The notes under the pieces: model-generated | Told to the model about the DNA's origin: nothing | Database searches by the model: none | The model's input: the letters and a program-made list of their open reading frames with translations, nothing else | Position numbers and translations under genes: made by a program | Part shown: one piece after another, positions 8,785 through 17,792 of the stretch | Position numbering within the stretch: position 1 is the first letter of the stretch | Layout of the letters: the number at the start of each line of letters is the position of its first letter | From: Candidatus Sphingomonas colombiensis | Lineage (GTDB): Bacteria > Pseudomonadota > Alphaproteobacteria > Sphingomonadales > Sphingomonadaceae | Reading direction: 5' to 3' | Assembly: GCA_029202845.1 (NCBI GenBank) | Contig: CP119315.1 | Coordinates: 3,627,001 to 3,691,000, forward strand | DNA: 64,000 nucleotides

Positions 8785-10434
8785 TTATCGAGCTTGAGCG
8801 GAGACGAGCGGGCGATCGCGTGCCGGATCGAATGGGGCATCGCTCATCGGCGCCTCCTCGCGGAGCCGACCGCGGATCGTCATCCACACGTTCCAGGCCA
8901 TGAAGAAAGCGCCGGTGATGTAGAGCAGCCCACCCAGCGTGCGGATCAGATAATAAGGGTGAAGCGCCGCGACGACCTCAGCGAACGAATAGACGAGATA
9001 GCCGTCGTCACCATATTCGCGCCACATCAGCCCCTGCATGATCCCGGCCACCCACATCGCGGAAGCGTAGAGGACGATCCCCAGCGTCGCGCACCAGAAG
9101 TGCCAGTTGACCATGCGCAACGAGTAGAGCCGCTCACGTCCCCACAGGCGCGGCGTCATGAAATAGATCGCGCCGAAGGTGATCATGCCGTTCCAGCCGA
9201 GCGCGCCCGAATGAACATGGCCGATCGTCCAGTTGGTATAATGGCTCAGGGAGTTGACCGTCTTGATCGACATCATCGGCCCCTCGAACGTGCTCATCCC
9301 GTAAAAGGCGAGCGCGAACACCATCATGCGGATGATCGGATCGGTGCGGATCTTGTCCCACGCGCCGTTCAACGTCATCAGGCCGTTGATCATGCCGCCC
9401 CAACTCGGCATCCACAGCATCACCGAGAACACCATGCCGAGCGTCTGCGCCCAATCCGGCAGCGCGGTGTAATGAAGGTGGTGCGGCCCGGCCCAGATGT
9501 AGAGGAAGATCAGCGACCAGAAATGGACGATCGACAGGCGGTAACTATAGACCGGCCGCTCAGCCTGCTTAGGCACGAAATAGTACATCATGCCGAGGAA
9601 GCCGGCCGTCAGGAAGAAGCCGACGGCATTGTGGCCATACCACCATTGCGTCAGCGCATCCTGCACGCCCGAGAAAGCGGAATAGGATTTCGATCCGACA
9701 AGGCTGACCGGCATCGACAGGTTGTTGACGATGTGCAGCATCGCGATCGTGATGATGAACGCGAGGTAGAACCAGTTCGCGACATAGATGTGCGGTTCGG
9801 AACGGCGCACGATGGTGCCGACGAACACCACGAGATAGGCGACCCACACGATGGTCAGCCAGATATCGACATACCATTCCGGCTCGGCATATTCGCGCGC
9901 TTCGGTGATGCCCATGACATAGCCGGTCGCGGCCAGGACGATGAACAACTGATATCCCCAGAACACGAAATTCGCGAGGTTGGGCCAGAACAGCCGCGCG
10001 CGGCACGTGCGCTGTACGACATAGAAGCTTGTCGCGATCAGCGCGTTGCCGCCGAACGCGAAGATCACCGCAGAGGTATGCAGCGGCCGGATGCGTCCGA
10101 AATTGACGTATTCGCCAAGGTTCAGCTGCGGGAAGGTCAATTGTGCGGCGATGAACACGCCGACCAGGAAGCCGACGATGCCCCAGAACACCGTCGCGAT
10201 CACGCCCCAGCGGATCACATCGTCATAATATTGCCCGGCGGTGGCCGGAGAGACGCGCGGTCCCATGCCGTCCTTCGGCTTGGCGCCCAGCCCACGCACC
10301 GCGACGAAGAATGCGGCGGCGGCGGCGATCCCCATATGCACCGCGAAGCCGCCATCGACCGCGGTTGCAGCGGCGAACGATGCAAGCAGCGCCAGGAACA
10401 GCCACCCGGCGGATGCGCTGATATCGTTTGCCAT
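8785..10434 (-). CDS. ccoN: cbb3 cytochrome c oxidase catalytic subunit CcoN
   Basis: Catalytic heme-copper subunit of 549 residues with at least 12 membrane helices. Seen are the low-spin heme ligand region RPLHTSAVIFAF, the binuclear-centre strand WWYGHNAVGFFLTAG with copper and cross-link residues, WAGPHHLHY, and the distal heme ligands in NWTIGHVHSGALG. The ATG at 10434 (MANDISASAG) is preceded by GAGGTAA; the open frame extends to 10587 but without family sequence. It is the first gene of ccoNOQPGHIS, with an FNR box about 140 bp upstream. Confidence 0.97.
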   Translation of the reverse strand: MANDISASAGWLFLALLASFAAATAVDGGFAVHMGIAAAAAFFVAVRGLGAKPKDGMGPRVSPATAGQYYDDVIRWGVIATVFWGIVGFLVGVFIAAQLTFPQLNLGEYVNFGRIRPLHTSAVIFAFGGNALIATSFYVVQRTCRARLFWPNLANFVFWGYQLFIVLAATGYVMGITEAREYAEPEWYVDIWLTIVWVAYLVVFVGTIVRRSEPHIYVANWFYLAFIITIAMLHIVNNLSMPVSLVGSKSYSAFSGVQDALTQWWYGHNAVGFFLTAGFLGMMYYFVPKQAERPVYSYRLSIVHFWSLIFLYIWAGPHHLHYTALPDWAQTLGMVFSVMLWMPSWGGMINGLMTLNGAWDKIRTDPIIRMMVFALAFYGMSTFEGPMMSIKTVNSLSHYTNWTIGHVHSGALGWNGMITFGAIYFMTPRLWGRERLYSLRMVNWHFWCATLGIVLYASAMWVAGIMQGLMWREYGDDGYLVYSFAEVVAALHPYYLIRTLGGLLYITGAFFMAWNVWMTIRGRLREEAPMSDAPFDPARDRPLVSAQAR

Positions 10435-10573
10435 TCGGGTTACCTCGTTGCGCAGGATGCTTGACCGGCTGGCAGTCCGATCGTTCATCTTTTTGGGGGA
10501 TCGAGAAGGTGCCGGACGCCCCCCTTTCCAGCGTCCGGCGCGTCGAGGTTGCGACGCCGGGCCGCCACATTCA

Positions 10574-10587
10574 TTGATCTGGATCAA
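10574..10587. promoter_or_regulatory. FNR/FixK-type box upstream of ccoN
   Basis: TTGATCTGGATCAA is a perfect match to the FNR/FixK consensus TTGAT-N4-ATCAA. It lies 139 bp upstream of the ccoN start and overlaps the last codon and the stop (TGA at 10586-10584) of the upstream fnr-type gene. Oxygen-limited induction of the cco operon is inferred. Confidence 0.85.
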
Positions 10588-11405
10588 AAATTCGGTGAGC
10601 GGGCGATCGCGCAGAGCCGTTCATGATCCAGCACCGTGCAGTCGCGCGCATTGACGAGCGTGATCACGCCCTCGGCGCGCAAGTGGCCAAGCTGCCGGCT
10701 GACCGTCTCAGCGGCAAGGCCCAGGAAATTCGCGACTTCCTCTCGACGCAAAGGAATCCGCACCGGCTTCCCGTCCGCATGGGCGGTGATATAGAGAATG
10801 AAGACCGCCACCCGCTCCCGCGCGCTGCTGTGACCAAGCATGCGTAAGCGGCCGCGCGCCCGTTCGGAGGCGGCAATCGCACGCTCAACCAGCATCCTCC
10901 GCATGGGCGGAAAGGTGTCGAGCGCGTGCGCGAAATCGTGACGGGAAAATGCGCATATTTCGGTCTGGGCCAGGGTGGTGGCCGTCACGATCTGCTCGCG
11001 CACACGGGGCGTACCAAGGAAGTCGCCGGCAAACATCAGGTCGACGATCTGCTCGCGCCCGTCCTTTGCGTGGAGGGACAATTTGAGCGCGCCGGACACT
11101 ATATTGGCACACAGATCGCCACAGTCGCCCATCGGATAACCGGCGGGCATGATATGCCGTGATCGGCTCACGTGGAGCGCCGCCAGTTCGCGATCCTCCA
11201 GCGCGGCGCACAGGGACGTGTCGCGCACGGGACATGTCCGGCATTGCCTTGCCGGGCCCGCGCGACCAATGCCTGCCCGCGCATCATCGAGGCGATTAGC
11301 CGATACTGCCCCTTTTTCTTCAAGGCATGACTCAGGCTGCGTCGTCGGCATCGCAACAATTCGCGCGCTTGCGCGGGTTACATGCATGACAACCGCACGC
11401 GCCAT
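10584..11405 (-). CDS. Crp/Fnr-family oxygen-responsive regulator with full Fe-S cysteine set
   Basis: FNR/FnrN-type activator of 273 residues in this reading. An N-terminal CRTCPVRDTSLC gives Cys55, Cys58 and Cys66, and Cys99 (GDLCANIVSG) fits the fourth [4Fe-4S] ligand. A cyclic-nucleotide-fold domain and a C-terminal HTH with FLGLAAETVSRQLGHLR follow; the E-x2-SR recognition helix fits TTGAT sites. It lies directly upstream of ccoN and shares its box. The true start is uncertain: the first 18-19 residues before MPTTQPE are not FNR-like, so translation may begin nearer 11351. Confidence 0.93.
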   Translation of the reverse strand: MARAVVMHVTRASARIVAMPTTQPESCLEEKGAVSANRLDDARAGIGRAGPARQCRTCPVRDTSLCAALEDRELAALHVSRSRHIMPAGYPMGDCGDLCANIVSGALKLSLHAKDGREQIVDLMFAGDFLGTPRVREQIVTATTLAQTEICAFSRHDFAHALDTFPPMRRMLVERAIAASERARGRLRMLGHSSARERVAVFILYITAHADGKPVRIPLRREEVANFLGLAAETVSRQLGHLRAEGVITLVNARDCTVLDHERLCAIARSPNF

Positions 11406-11560
11406 CGTCGCGCCGTGGCTGTTGCAGTGGCGCCAAAGGAAGCCTGATCCCCGCGCCGGGCTGCCCGCAAATGCCGATCGCCACCCCCGATGGCGGCATC
11501 GCAGCCTGTAGCGGAGCCGTTGCCAGCGCGCATATGGCAGCGATCGCGGGCGCGCGGTCT

Positions 11561-12880
11561 CTATACCGCACTGCTAAACCGCGTCGCGCTATGCTGGCTA
11601 TAAGGATCGATCGTAGCCGCAATGGCGCGCGCATAAGGCATCGCTTCCGGTGCCAAAATCAGCCGCTCTCCCAACCACCTGACCAACCCGCAGGCGGCAA
11701 AAGGCGCCATCCGTTCGCGTATTGTTGAACGATCGGGCAACCCCGTGAGATCGACACTGCCCCGGCAGAGCAATTGCTCGATCGCCAAACCTCGCCGCCG
11801 GTCGATCCTGTCGCGCCGGACACCGCGCGCACTCGCAAATCCACCATGCGCAATGCGCAGATGGTAGCGGCCGACGTTTTTCTCGTTCTGAACCAGCAGG
11901 CCGGGAAACATGCTGATTGCCGATGCTCCAAGACCAACGAGCACGTCCGCGGTATCGTCCGTAAAACCCTGAAAATTGCGCCGTAACGTTTCCGACCGAG
12001 CCGCCAGGGCGAGTTCATCATGGGGCTGCGCGAAATGATCGAAACCAATCGACTGCCAGCCCGCGCCCGCCAGTCGGCTGTGCGCCGCCTCCGCCTGCCG
12101 GAAACGCGCTTCCGCGCCAGGCAGCGCGCGCGAGTCAATCTGACGCTGACGGGGGATCAGATGAGGGACATGGGCATAGCCAAAGACCGCCAGCCGATCC
12201 GGCTGCATCTCGAGCGCGATATCTATCGTGTCGAGCAATAGCGACGCATCCTGTCCGGGCAGGCCATACATCAGATCGAAATTGATCGAACTCACCCCCG
12301 CTGCGCGCAGCCGCGCGGTTACCTCGGCGATCATCTCCGTCGGCTGGACGCGGCCGATTGCCCGCTGCAATTCGGGCGAGAATGTCTGGACGCCAAGGCT
12401 GGCCCGCGTCACGCTGGCGCTCGCGAACGCCTCGTCCCAGCGCGCCTCGAACCGCCGCGGATCCAGTTCGACAGACACGGCCGCGTTGGCACAGTCGAAT
12501 GCCGTGCGCACCTCGCGCAATAGGGCCGCGAATTGATGCGGAGACAACGCATTGGGGCTGCCGCCACCGAACGCGATACGGCCCACTCGTCCGCGCCCGC
12601 CCAAATGTCGCGCGACCAGCCTTACCTCCTCGGTCAGTCGCTCGAGATAAGCAGCCACCCGCGCGGTGCGGTTGGCAGCGCCGGTGTTGCATCCGCAATA
12701 CCAGCAGATTTCGTGGCAATAAGGTATATGAAGATAGAGCGAGACCGGCGCGTCTGCGGCAACGCCTTCGAGCGCTTCCTTCATGTCCCGCGCGTCGATC
12801 TCGCCAAATTCTGCCGCGGTCGGAAAGCTCGTGTAGCGCGGCACAGGCGTCGCCAGCAGCTCGGGATAATAGGTCCACAT
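11561..12880 (-). CDS. hemN: Oxygen-independent coproporphyrinogen III oxidase HemN
   Basis: Radical-SAM enzyme of 439 residues that converts coproporphyrinogen III to protoporphyrinogen IX without oxygen, supplying heme for cbb3 in low oxygen. It shows the N-terminal PRYTSFPTA motif and the cluster motif CHEICWYCGC (C-x3-C-x2-C plus the extra Cys common in HemN). GGGSPNALS, FDLMYGLPGQ and RNFQGFTDD are also present. An FNR box lies 34 bp upstream of the start, and the gene is divergent from the second FNR-like gene. Confidence 0.95.
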   Translation of the reverse strand: MWTYYPELLATPVPRYTSFPTAAEFGEIDARDMKEALEGVAADAPVSLYLHIPYCHEICWYCGCNTGAANRTARVAAYLERLTEEVRLVARHLGGRGRVGRIAFGGGSPNALSPHQFAALLREVRTAFDCANAAVSVELDPRRFEARWDEAFASASVTRASLGVQTFSPELQRAIGRVQPTEMIAEVTARLRAAGVSSINFDLMYGLPGQDASLLLDTIDIALEMQPDRLAVFGYAHVPHLIPRQRQIDSRALPGAEARFRQAEAAHSRLAGAGWQSIGFDHFAQPHDELALAARSETLRRNFQGFTDDTADVLVGLGASAISMFPGLLVQNEKNVGRYHLRIAHGGFASARGVRRDRIDRRRGLAIEQLLCRGSVDLTGLPDRSTIRERMAPFAACGLVRWLGERLILAPEAMPYARAIAATIDPYSQHSATRFSSAV

Positions 12881-12913
12881 ACGAGTGGATTATGCGATTC
12901 GGCGTGATCTTCA

Positions 12914-12927
12914 TTGATTCTGATCAA
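12914..12927. promoter_or_regulatory. FNR/FixK-type box between hemN and the divergent regulator
   Basis: TTGATTCTGATCAA matches TTGAT-N4-ATCAA perfectly. It is 34 bp from the hemN start and 79 bp from the start of the divergent Crp/Fnr gene at 13006, so it could serve either or both promoters. Confidence 0.85.
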
Positions 12928-13005
12928 TTAGCCGAATGGAGATAACCAGCGCTCGGCGTTGGCAGATTTGTTGCTCGCATGCGTTCCGCCTGCTAGCCTT
13001 ATCGC

Positions 13006-13704
13006 ATGTCAAGCTGCGACCTATGCGCTATCCGAAATCGCGCGATATGCTCCGCACTCGACGCCAAAGAAATCGAAACGCTAAACGCGATCGGGCGCCG
13101 TCAACAGCTCGCCGCCGGGGAACCTCTGATCTGGGAAGGCGAGGATTCAGTACGGGTTGCGAATGTCATAGAAGGCACGCTGAAGCTGTCCTCGGGCACC
13201 CGGGACGGCCGTGAGCAAATCGTTGGCCTCGTCTATCCGTCGGACTTCATAGGACGGCCGTTCGCGGACACTGCCAATCATGAAGTGACGGCGCTGACCG
13301 ACGCCCGTGTTTGCGTTTTCAACCGACGCGACTTCGATGCCTTCACGCGGGAACATCCGGCGCTGGAGCATAAGTTGCTGGAGCACACACTGAACGATCT
13401 GGACCGCACGCGGCGCTGGATGCTGCTATTGGGCCGTAAATCGGCCTCCGAAAAGATCGCCTGTCTCTTGCTCGAAATGTCGGAACGGCTTGCTTTTCCG
13501 AACTGTAAAGCCGGCTTTGAGGCGGCGCATCAACACCTCAGCCTTCCCTTTTCACGCCAGCAGATTGCTGACCTGCTCGGGCTGACAATCGAAACCGTCA
13601 GTCGCCAATTTACCCGGCTGAAGAAGGAGGGCGTCATCGATCTCCCGTCGCGCCGCGAGGTGATCATCCTCGATCATGCAAGGCTCCTCGTCGAAGCCGG
13701 CTGA
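13006..13704 (+). CDS. Crp/Fnr-family regulator lacking the fourth FNR cysteine
   Basis: Regulator of 232 residues with an FNR-like N-terminus, CDLCAIRNRAIC (Cys4, Cys7, Cys15), a cyclic-nucleotide fold and a C-terminal HTH with LLGLTIETVSRQFTRLK. The position equal to the central FNR cysteine is Val51 (VRVANVIEG). Only three of the four canonical ligands are therefore present, and it may hold an altered cluster or none. Both FNR-like proteins share GREQIV and related stretches. The gene is divergent from hemN with an FNR box between them. Confidence 0.92.
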   Translation: MSSCDLCAIRNRAICSALDAKEIETLNAIGRRQQLAAGEPLIWEGEDSVRVANVIEGTLKLSSGTRDGREQIVGLVYPSDFIGRPFADTANHEVTALTDARVCVFNRRDFDAFTREHPALEHKLLEHTLNDLDRTRRWMLLLGRKSASEKIACLLLEMSERLAFPNCKAGFEAAHQHLSLPFSRQQIADLLGLTIETVSRQFTRLKKEGVIDLPSRREVIILDHARLLVEAG

Positions 13705-13719
13705 TCGGCGGCGTGACTA

Positions 13720-13880
13720 CGGCCGCCGATCAGCCCAGGCATCACGATCTCGCGGCGGACGTAGGACACCTCGCACTGGCAGAACGGTGCCTTCAACTTG
13801 GCGGTCGTCCCGATGACGGCGATCCGGTCGCCGCCGTACCACCGTCAGTTGAGGTCGATCACGTCGCCAATCCTAAAGGT
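13720..13880 (-). pseudogene. Decayed ORF fragment of unknown family
   Basis: On the minus strand a frame reads FRIGDVIDLN, then a TGA, then RWYGGDRIAVIGTTAKLKA and FCQCEVSYVRREIVMPGLIG. The composition is protein-like on both sides of the single stop and there is no start codon of its own. It sits between the stops of the convergent regulator and the lipoprotein gene. I do not recognise the family; chance coding look is possible. Confidence 0.3.
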
Positions 13881-13886
13881 CAGCGC

Positions 13887-14804
13887 CTAGCTTTCGGGAT
13901 ACAACGCCTTCCTGCAAGCAGGGTCGGCTTTTTCCAGACCGCCGATTTTTGCGGCGTTCCACGGGCTGCCCATCTTGTCGCTGTAGCGATACCAGAACCC
14001 GTATAGCCGATCATGCGCGGGAACGAGCGTCGCTGCCCCGATGCTCTTTTCTGGGGCTGAGAACCACGTCAGGCGCATGATCCGACCATAGATCGTCCCA
14101 CGCAATGCACCTACGCCGCTATTGTAGCAGCCGAATATCTCGTTTCCTTTCTGACGGATGGCAATCGGGCCATATTCATGGGCATAGACGCCCGACGCAT
14201 CGGCGGTATCGGTCACGCCGCGCTCCGCCAGCGTGCCGAGCGCTTCGAACTCGGCCAGTCTGGTCGCACCCTTACCATCCCAGTTACTGTCGATTTGCAA
14301 CTTGATCCATCGCGTCGAGATTTCCTTGGGCAGCGGAAATTCGCTGCGAGTATTGGGCTTGGCCTCACCCTGAAGGATTGTCGTATAGGGACCGTCCGGC
14401 CCCGTGGTGGAACCGAGAATAGCGAATTTGCGAACAGGCGAACCTTCGGCACTTTGGGAGGAAGAGCCGTCCTCACGTAATATCGGCGTAAAACGCGTGT
14501 CGACGACGAAGGCCTTAACCTTGCCTATGCCGGCCAATTCGAACTGGAGATTATGTGGAAAGGTGGCATTCTTGTCCGACGTCCATCCGTAGGCCGTGCT
14601 GCCGTCAAGCAGGTTGATCGTCCAGTTTGACCAATGACGCTTCTCTTCGCCGGGATCAGCCATTGCGATCCCGCCCCAGGTGATGTGCAGGATATTGTTT
14701 TCGTCTGGGGGAACCGGCACCTGATCCGCCTTCTCCCTTTCCACCTTCCCGCACGAAGCCAGGCAGAAAAGGGCAATCGCACTGGCGGATAGCAAGCGTT
14801 TCAT
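13887..14804 (-). CDS. Lipoprotein with discoidin-like (F5/8 type C) segment
   Basis: Protein of 305 residues starting MKRLLSASAIALFCLASCGK: a signal peptide with lipobox LASC, so an outer- or periplasmic-face lipoprotein is predicted. The middle part (ISTRWIKLQIDSNWDGKGATRLAEFEALG) resembles the end of a discoidin/F5/8C carbohydrate-binding domain. The remaining C-terminal part (IFGCYNSGVGALRGTIYGR) is found in uncharacterised proteins. The ATG at 14804 was chosen because the signal peptide begins there, although the frame is open to 14924. No function can be assigned. Confidence 0.75.
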   Translation of the reverse strand: MKRLLSASAIALFCLASCGKVEREKADQVPVPPDENNILHITWGGIAMADPGEEKRHWSNWTINLLDGSTAYGWTSDKNATFPHNLQFELAGIGKVKAFVVDTRFTPILREDGSSSQSAEGSPVRKFAILGSTTGPDGPYTTILQGEAKPNTRSEFPLPKEISTRWIKLQIDSNWDGKGATRLAEFEALGTLAERGVTDTADASGVYAHEYGPIAIRQKGNEIFGCYNSGVGALRGTIYGRIMRLTWFSAPEKSIGAATLVPAHDRLYGFWYRYSDKMGSPWNAAKIGGLEKADPACRKALYPES

Positions 14805-14859
14805 TTCAGGGTGTCCTTCTTCGGGTGACGGGAGGGCGCGACTCTCGCGATCAATGAGG

Positions 14860-15864
14860 TTAGGTGCGCAGGCGCTCCGCGCTTTTTTGCGCATCGCCGG
14901 GCCGCCCCTCCGCCCGCGCGGCATAGCGCCGGGCGAGGACCGAGCAGACGATGAGCTGCAACTGATGATAAAGGATGATCGGCAGCATGATCATGCCCAG
15001 CGCAGAGCTGCCGGCGAACAGGATCTTGGCGATTGGGGCGCCGTTGGCGAGGCTCTTCTTCGATCCGCAGAATACTGTCGTCACCTCGTCCGGCAGCGAG
15101 AAGCCCCAGGCGCGTGAAACATTCATGGTGAGCCACAGGACCAGTGCGAGCAGCCCCCCCGCGATCACCGCAATCTCCCCGATCACCCACGGCGAATATC
15201 GCCACCACAAGCCGGACGCGGTCGATTCGCAGAAGGCGGAATAGACGATCAGGACGATCACCCCGCGATCGAGCAGGTTGATGATCCGCTTGTTCGCGGC
15301 CAGCCGCTTCGCGATCAGCGGGCGCATCACCTGCCCCACCGCGAACGGCAGCAGCAATGTCATCGCAATATCGGCGATCGCGGGCAGGATCGGGAACGGC
15401 TTGCCGCTCACCGCGACGATTGTGGCGATCAACATCGGCGTGATCGCCATGCCGACAATGCCTGAAAGCGAGGCATCGAATACCGCCGCCGGCACATTGC
15501 CACGCGCGAGGCTGGTCATCGCCACCGACGACGAAATGGTGGAGGGGAGCGCGCAGAGGAAGAACAGGCCCAGCCGCGCTTCATAGCCCAGCACCGGTTG
15601 CAGCCCGAAGAACAGCGCAAAGCCGATCAGCGGGAACAGCACGAATGTCGCACCCTGCACCGCCACGTGGATCCGCCAGTTGGTCGCGCCGGCTTTCAGC
15701 GCCTGTGGAGAGAGATTGGCGCCGTGGAGGAAGAAGACCAAACCGATCCCGAGCGTCGTCACCAGCCCCATGTGCAGCGGCCCATCCGGTGCGCCCAGAT
15801 GCGGCGCGACCAGCGCCAGCACCACCGCCGCAAGCATCGCCAACAAGAAGCCGTCAATCTTCAT
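14860..15864 (-). CDS. SBF-like bile acid:sodium symporter family transporter
   Basis: Integral membrane protein of 334 residues with about ten helices. It matches the bacterial SBF-like group (Pfam PF13593): an early FFLHGANLSPQAL, CALPSTISSSVAMTSLARGN as a crossover-motif region, and CGSKKSLANGAPIAKILF near the end. Members are putative Na+-coupled organic-anion carriers; the substrate is unknown. It is separate from the flanking genes. Confidence 0.88.
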   Translation of the reverse strand: MKIDGFLLAMLAAVVLALVAPHLGAPDGPLHMGLVTTLGIGLVFFLHGANLSPQALKAGATNWRIHVAVQGATFVLFPLIGFALFFGLQPVLGYEARLGLFFLCALPSTISSSVAMTSLARGNVPAAVFDASLSGIVGMAITPMLIATIVAVSGKPFPILPAIADIAMTLLLPFAVGQVMRPLIAKRLAANKRIINLLDRGVIVLIVYSAFCESTASGLWWRYSPWVIGEIAVIAGGLLALVLWLTMNVSRAWGFSLPDEVTTVFCGSKKSLANGAPIAKILFAGSSALGMIMLPIILYHQLQLIVCSVLARRYAARAEGRPGDAQKSAERLRT

Positions 15865-15992
15865 GTCTCATTCCACCCACGCGTGCCGGCACCCGCCACG
15901 CGTCGCGCCGGACATGCCAGCGCGCGCGGGGGACCGTTTTCCCGGTACAAAGATCATCGAAACCGAACGCCGCCATGATAGCAGCGCGCGGC

Positions 15993-17792
15993 TCACCGTG
16001 GCGGCCAGGCCTTTGCCGGCGCCTTGAACACCGGGGCGCCAAGCAACGGGCTGGACAATGCGTACGCACCATTTTCGGTGAATGCCCAGATGATGTTGCG
16101 ATCATATTCGGTGAAGATCGCCAACACGCCCTTGCCAAGCGTATATTCCGGCAGCTCCGACGTATCGGCGAGGCGCGGGATGAAATAGCCCGCGATCTTC
16201 GGATCAGCAGGGTTGCTGACATCGAAAAGCTGCACGCCGGCATTGTAGAAGGAATAGGGGATGATCCCCTGCCGCCATGTGCCCGGCTGGCCAATCGAGT
16301 TGGAACGCTTCGGCCCGAAATTGCCGCCGCGCTGGCAGAAATGGGTGAATGGAGCCCCCGCGGGCGTTTCGGGTTGTGGCAGCTTCGCAGCGACTTTCAG
16401 ATGCGCCGGATCGCGCGCATCGACCACGAAAATATCCTTGTACGGCTCGTAGCAGTCGCGGTTCATCGGATAGCCGCTGGTCAGCACATAACCGGTACGC
16501 TCATATTGGCTGACGTCGGCGTTATCGAATTCCGTACCGGCAAAACTCGGCGGCGAATTGACGTTGCCAAGCGCGCGCGGCTTCGCCGGATCGCTAAGGT
16601 CGAATGACCACAGGCCGAGCCCGCCCATCGCGCCGAACCCGATCTTGCCCCCGTCCTCCAGCGGCTTGGGCAGGAAGATCGGCATGCGCGCGCCCATCCA
16701 AGAGGTGCGATTGCCCGCGCGCGGATTCATCAGATAGGCGTTCTCATGATCCTTGTTGCCCAGGATCTGCCCGGGCACCGCGATCTGCGACACGAATTTC
16801 GGATCGGCGGGATCAGACATGTCCCACACCTGATAACCCGGCGAATAGAGATAATTGGGATATTCGGTCAGCGCATAGCTGTCGTCCGGCGCAGCGGACA
16901 GGATCATATATTTGCCGCCATAATATTCCGGCGAGTCGAGCGAGCCGGAACCCTGCTGCTGGCCGACCGGCGCATCGGGATGCTTATAATCCGTGGTGCG
17001 CGTCGCAATCAGCCGCCACTGGCTGGGCAGCGGCCCATCCATCGCGAATACCTTGAAGCCCTTGAGCGAATTGTAATGCCGCTGCGCCGCCACCTTGCCC
17101 GGCTGGTCGATCTTCTCGGTCATCAGGCCGTAGCGTCCGATCTCGAACGAAGCGACCATTACTGGTTGGCCGAGCTTGGCGCTCCACACGATCGTCGCGC
17201 CGCCGAGATAGTCCTGCACATTATTGGCGTCGAACTTCTCGCTCGATCCCTTGGGCCCCCACACGCCGCCCTTCGAATAGACGGTCCTGCCGTGGCGCGG
17301 ATCGGTTACGTCGAGGATGCGCAGATAATCGCGATCGTGGACGTACAGATAACGCTTGCCCTTGAAGTCGGCGATGTTCGCCCAGGCGTGGAACGGCGAA
17401 TCCGCGCCGGGATAGAAGCCCAGAACAGAAACATTCTTGGCGTAGCTTTTCTGGTCCCAGGTCTTCATCGCGCCGGGGAAAGACTGCCCCTCATGCACCT
17501 CTGGCGTGGCCTTGGGCCAGACGAACTGGCCGGTCGCCGCGTCCATCCCATAATCGCGCCCCGCGACCAAGGGCGCGGGCTTCCTGTCGGGTGCCAGTTC
17601 CAGCCAGCGCCGGAGATAGGGATCGGTAATCTTGCCATCAATCGATCCCGGCGTCCCGGCAGCGGCCGGCGCAGGCTGCACGCTCGTCACCGGATTGTCG
17701 GCGGACTGGGCGGCAAGCGTCTGCGGCAACGCGAGCATAAACCCGGCAGCCGCGAGTATCGAGAAGGATGCACGGATCGGCTGCTTGTTCAT
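15993..17792 (-). CDS. Exported LVIVD-repeat beta-propeller protein
   Basis: Protein of 599 residues with a signal peptide (cleavage probably after LPQTLAAQ). It carries repeated strands of the LVIVD type, such as RYLYVHDRDYLRILDVTDP, QVWDMSDPADPKFVSQI and VQLFDVSNPADPKIAGY, predicting a periplasmic propeller. It overlaps the upstream amidohydrolase by 4 bp and lies downstream of a TonB receptor, so a shared role in uptake and hydrolysis of a peptide-like compound is inferred. No catalytic residues are recognised. Confidence 0.82.
   Translation of the reverse strand: MNKQPIRASFSILAAAGFMLALPQTLAAQSADNPVTSVQPAPAAAGTPGSIDGKITDPYLRRWLELAPDRKPAPLVAGRDYGMDAATGQFVWPKATPEVHEGQSFPGAMKTWDQKSYAKNVSVLGFYPGADSPFHAWANIADFKGKRYLYVHDRDYLRILDVTDPRHGRTVYSKGGVWGPKGSSEKFDANNVQDYLGGATIVWSAKLGQPVMVASFEIGRYGLMTEKIDQPGKVAAQRHYNSLKGFKVFAMDGPLPSQWRLIATRTTDYKHPDAPVGQQQGSGSLDSPEYYGGKYMILSAAPDDSYALTEYPNYLYSPGYQVWDMSDPADPKFVSQIAVPGQILGNKDHENAYLMNPRAGNRTSWMGARMPIFLPKPLEDGGKIGFGAMGGLGLWSFDLSDPAKPRALGNVNSPPSFAGTEFDNADVSQYERTGYVLTSGYPMNRDCYEPYKDIFVVDARDPAHLKVAAKLPQPETPAGAPFTHFCQRGGNFGPKRSNSIGQPGTWRQGIIPYSFYNAGVQLFDVSNPADPKIAGYFIPRLADTSELPEYTLGKGVLAIFTEYDRNIIWAFTENGAYALSSPLLGAPVFKAPAKAWPPR

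Noticed and set aside
8770..10464. Plus-strand open frame of 564 codons
   Set aside because: Antisense to ccoN; composition dominated by Arg, His, Asp and Glu without any domain.
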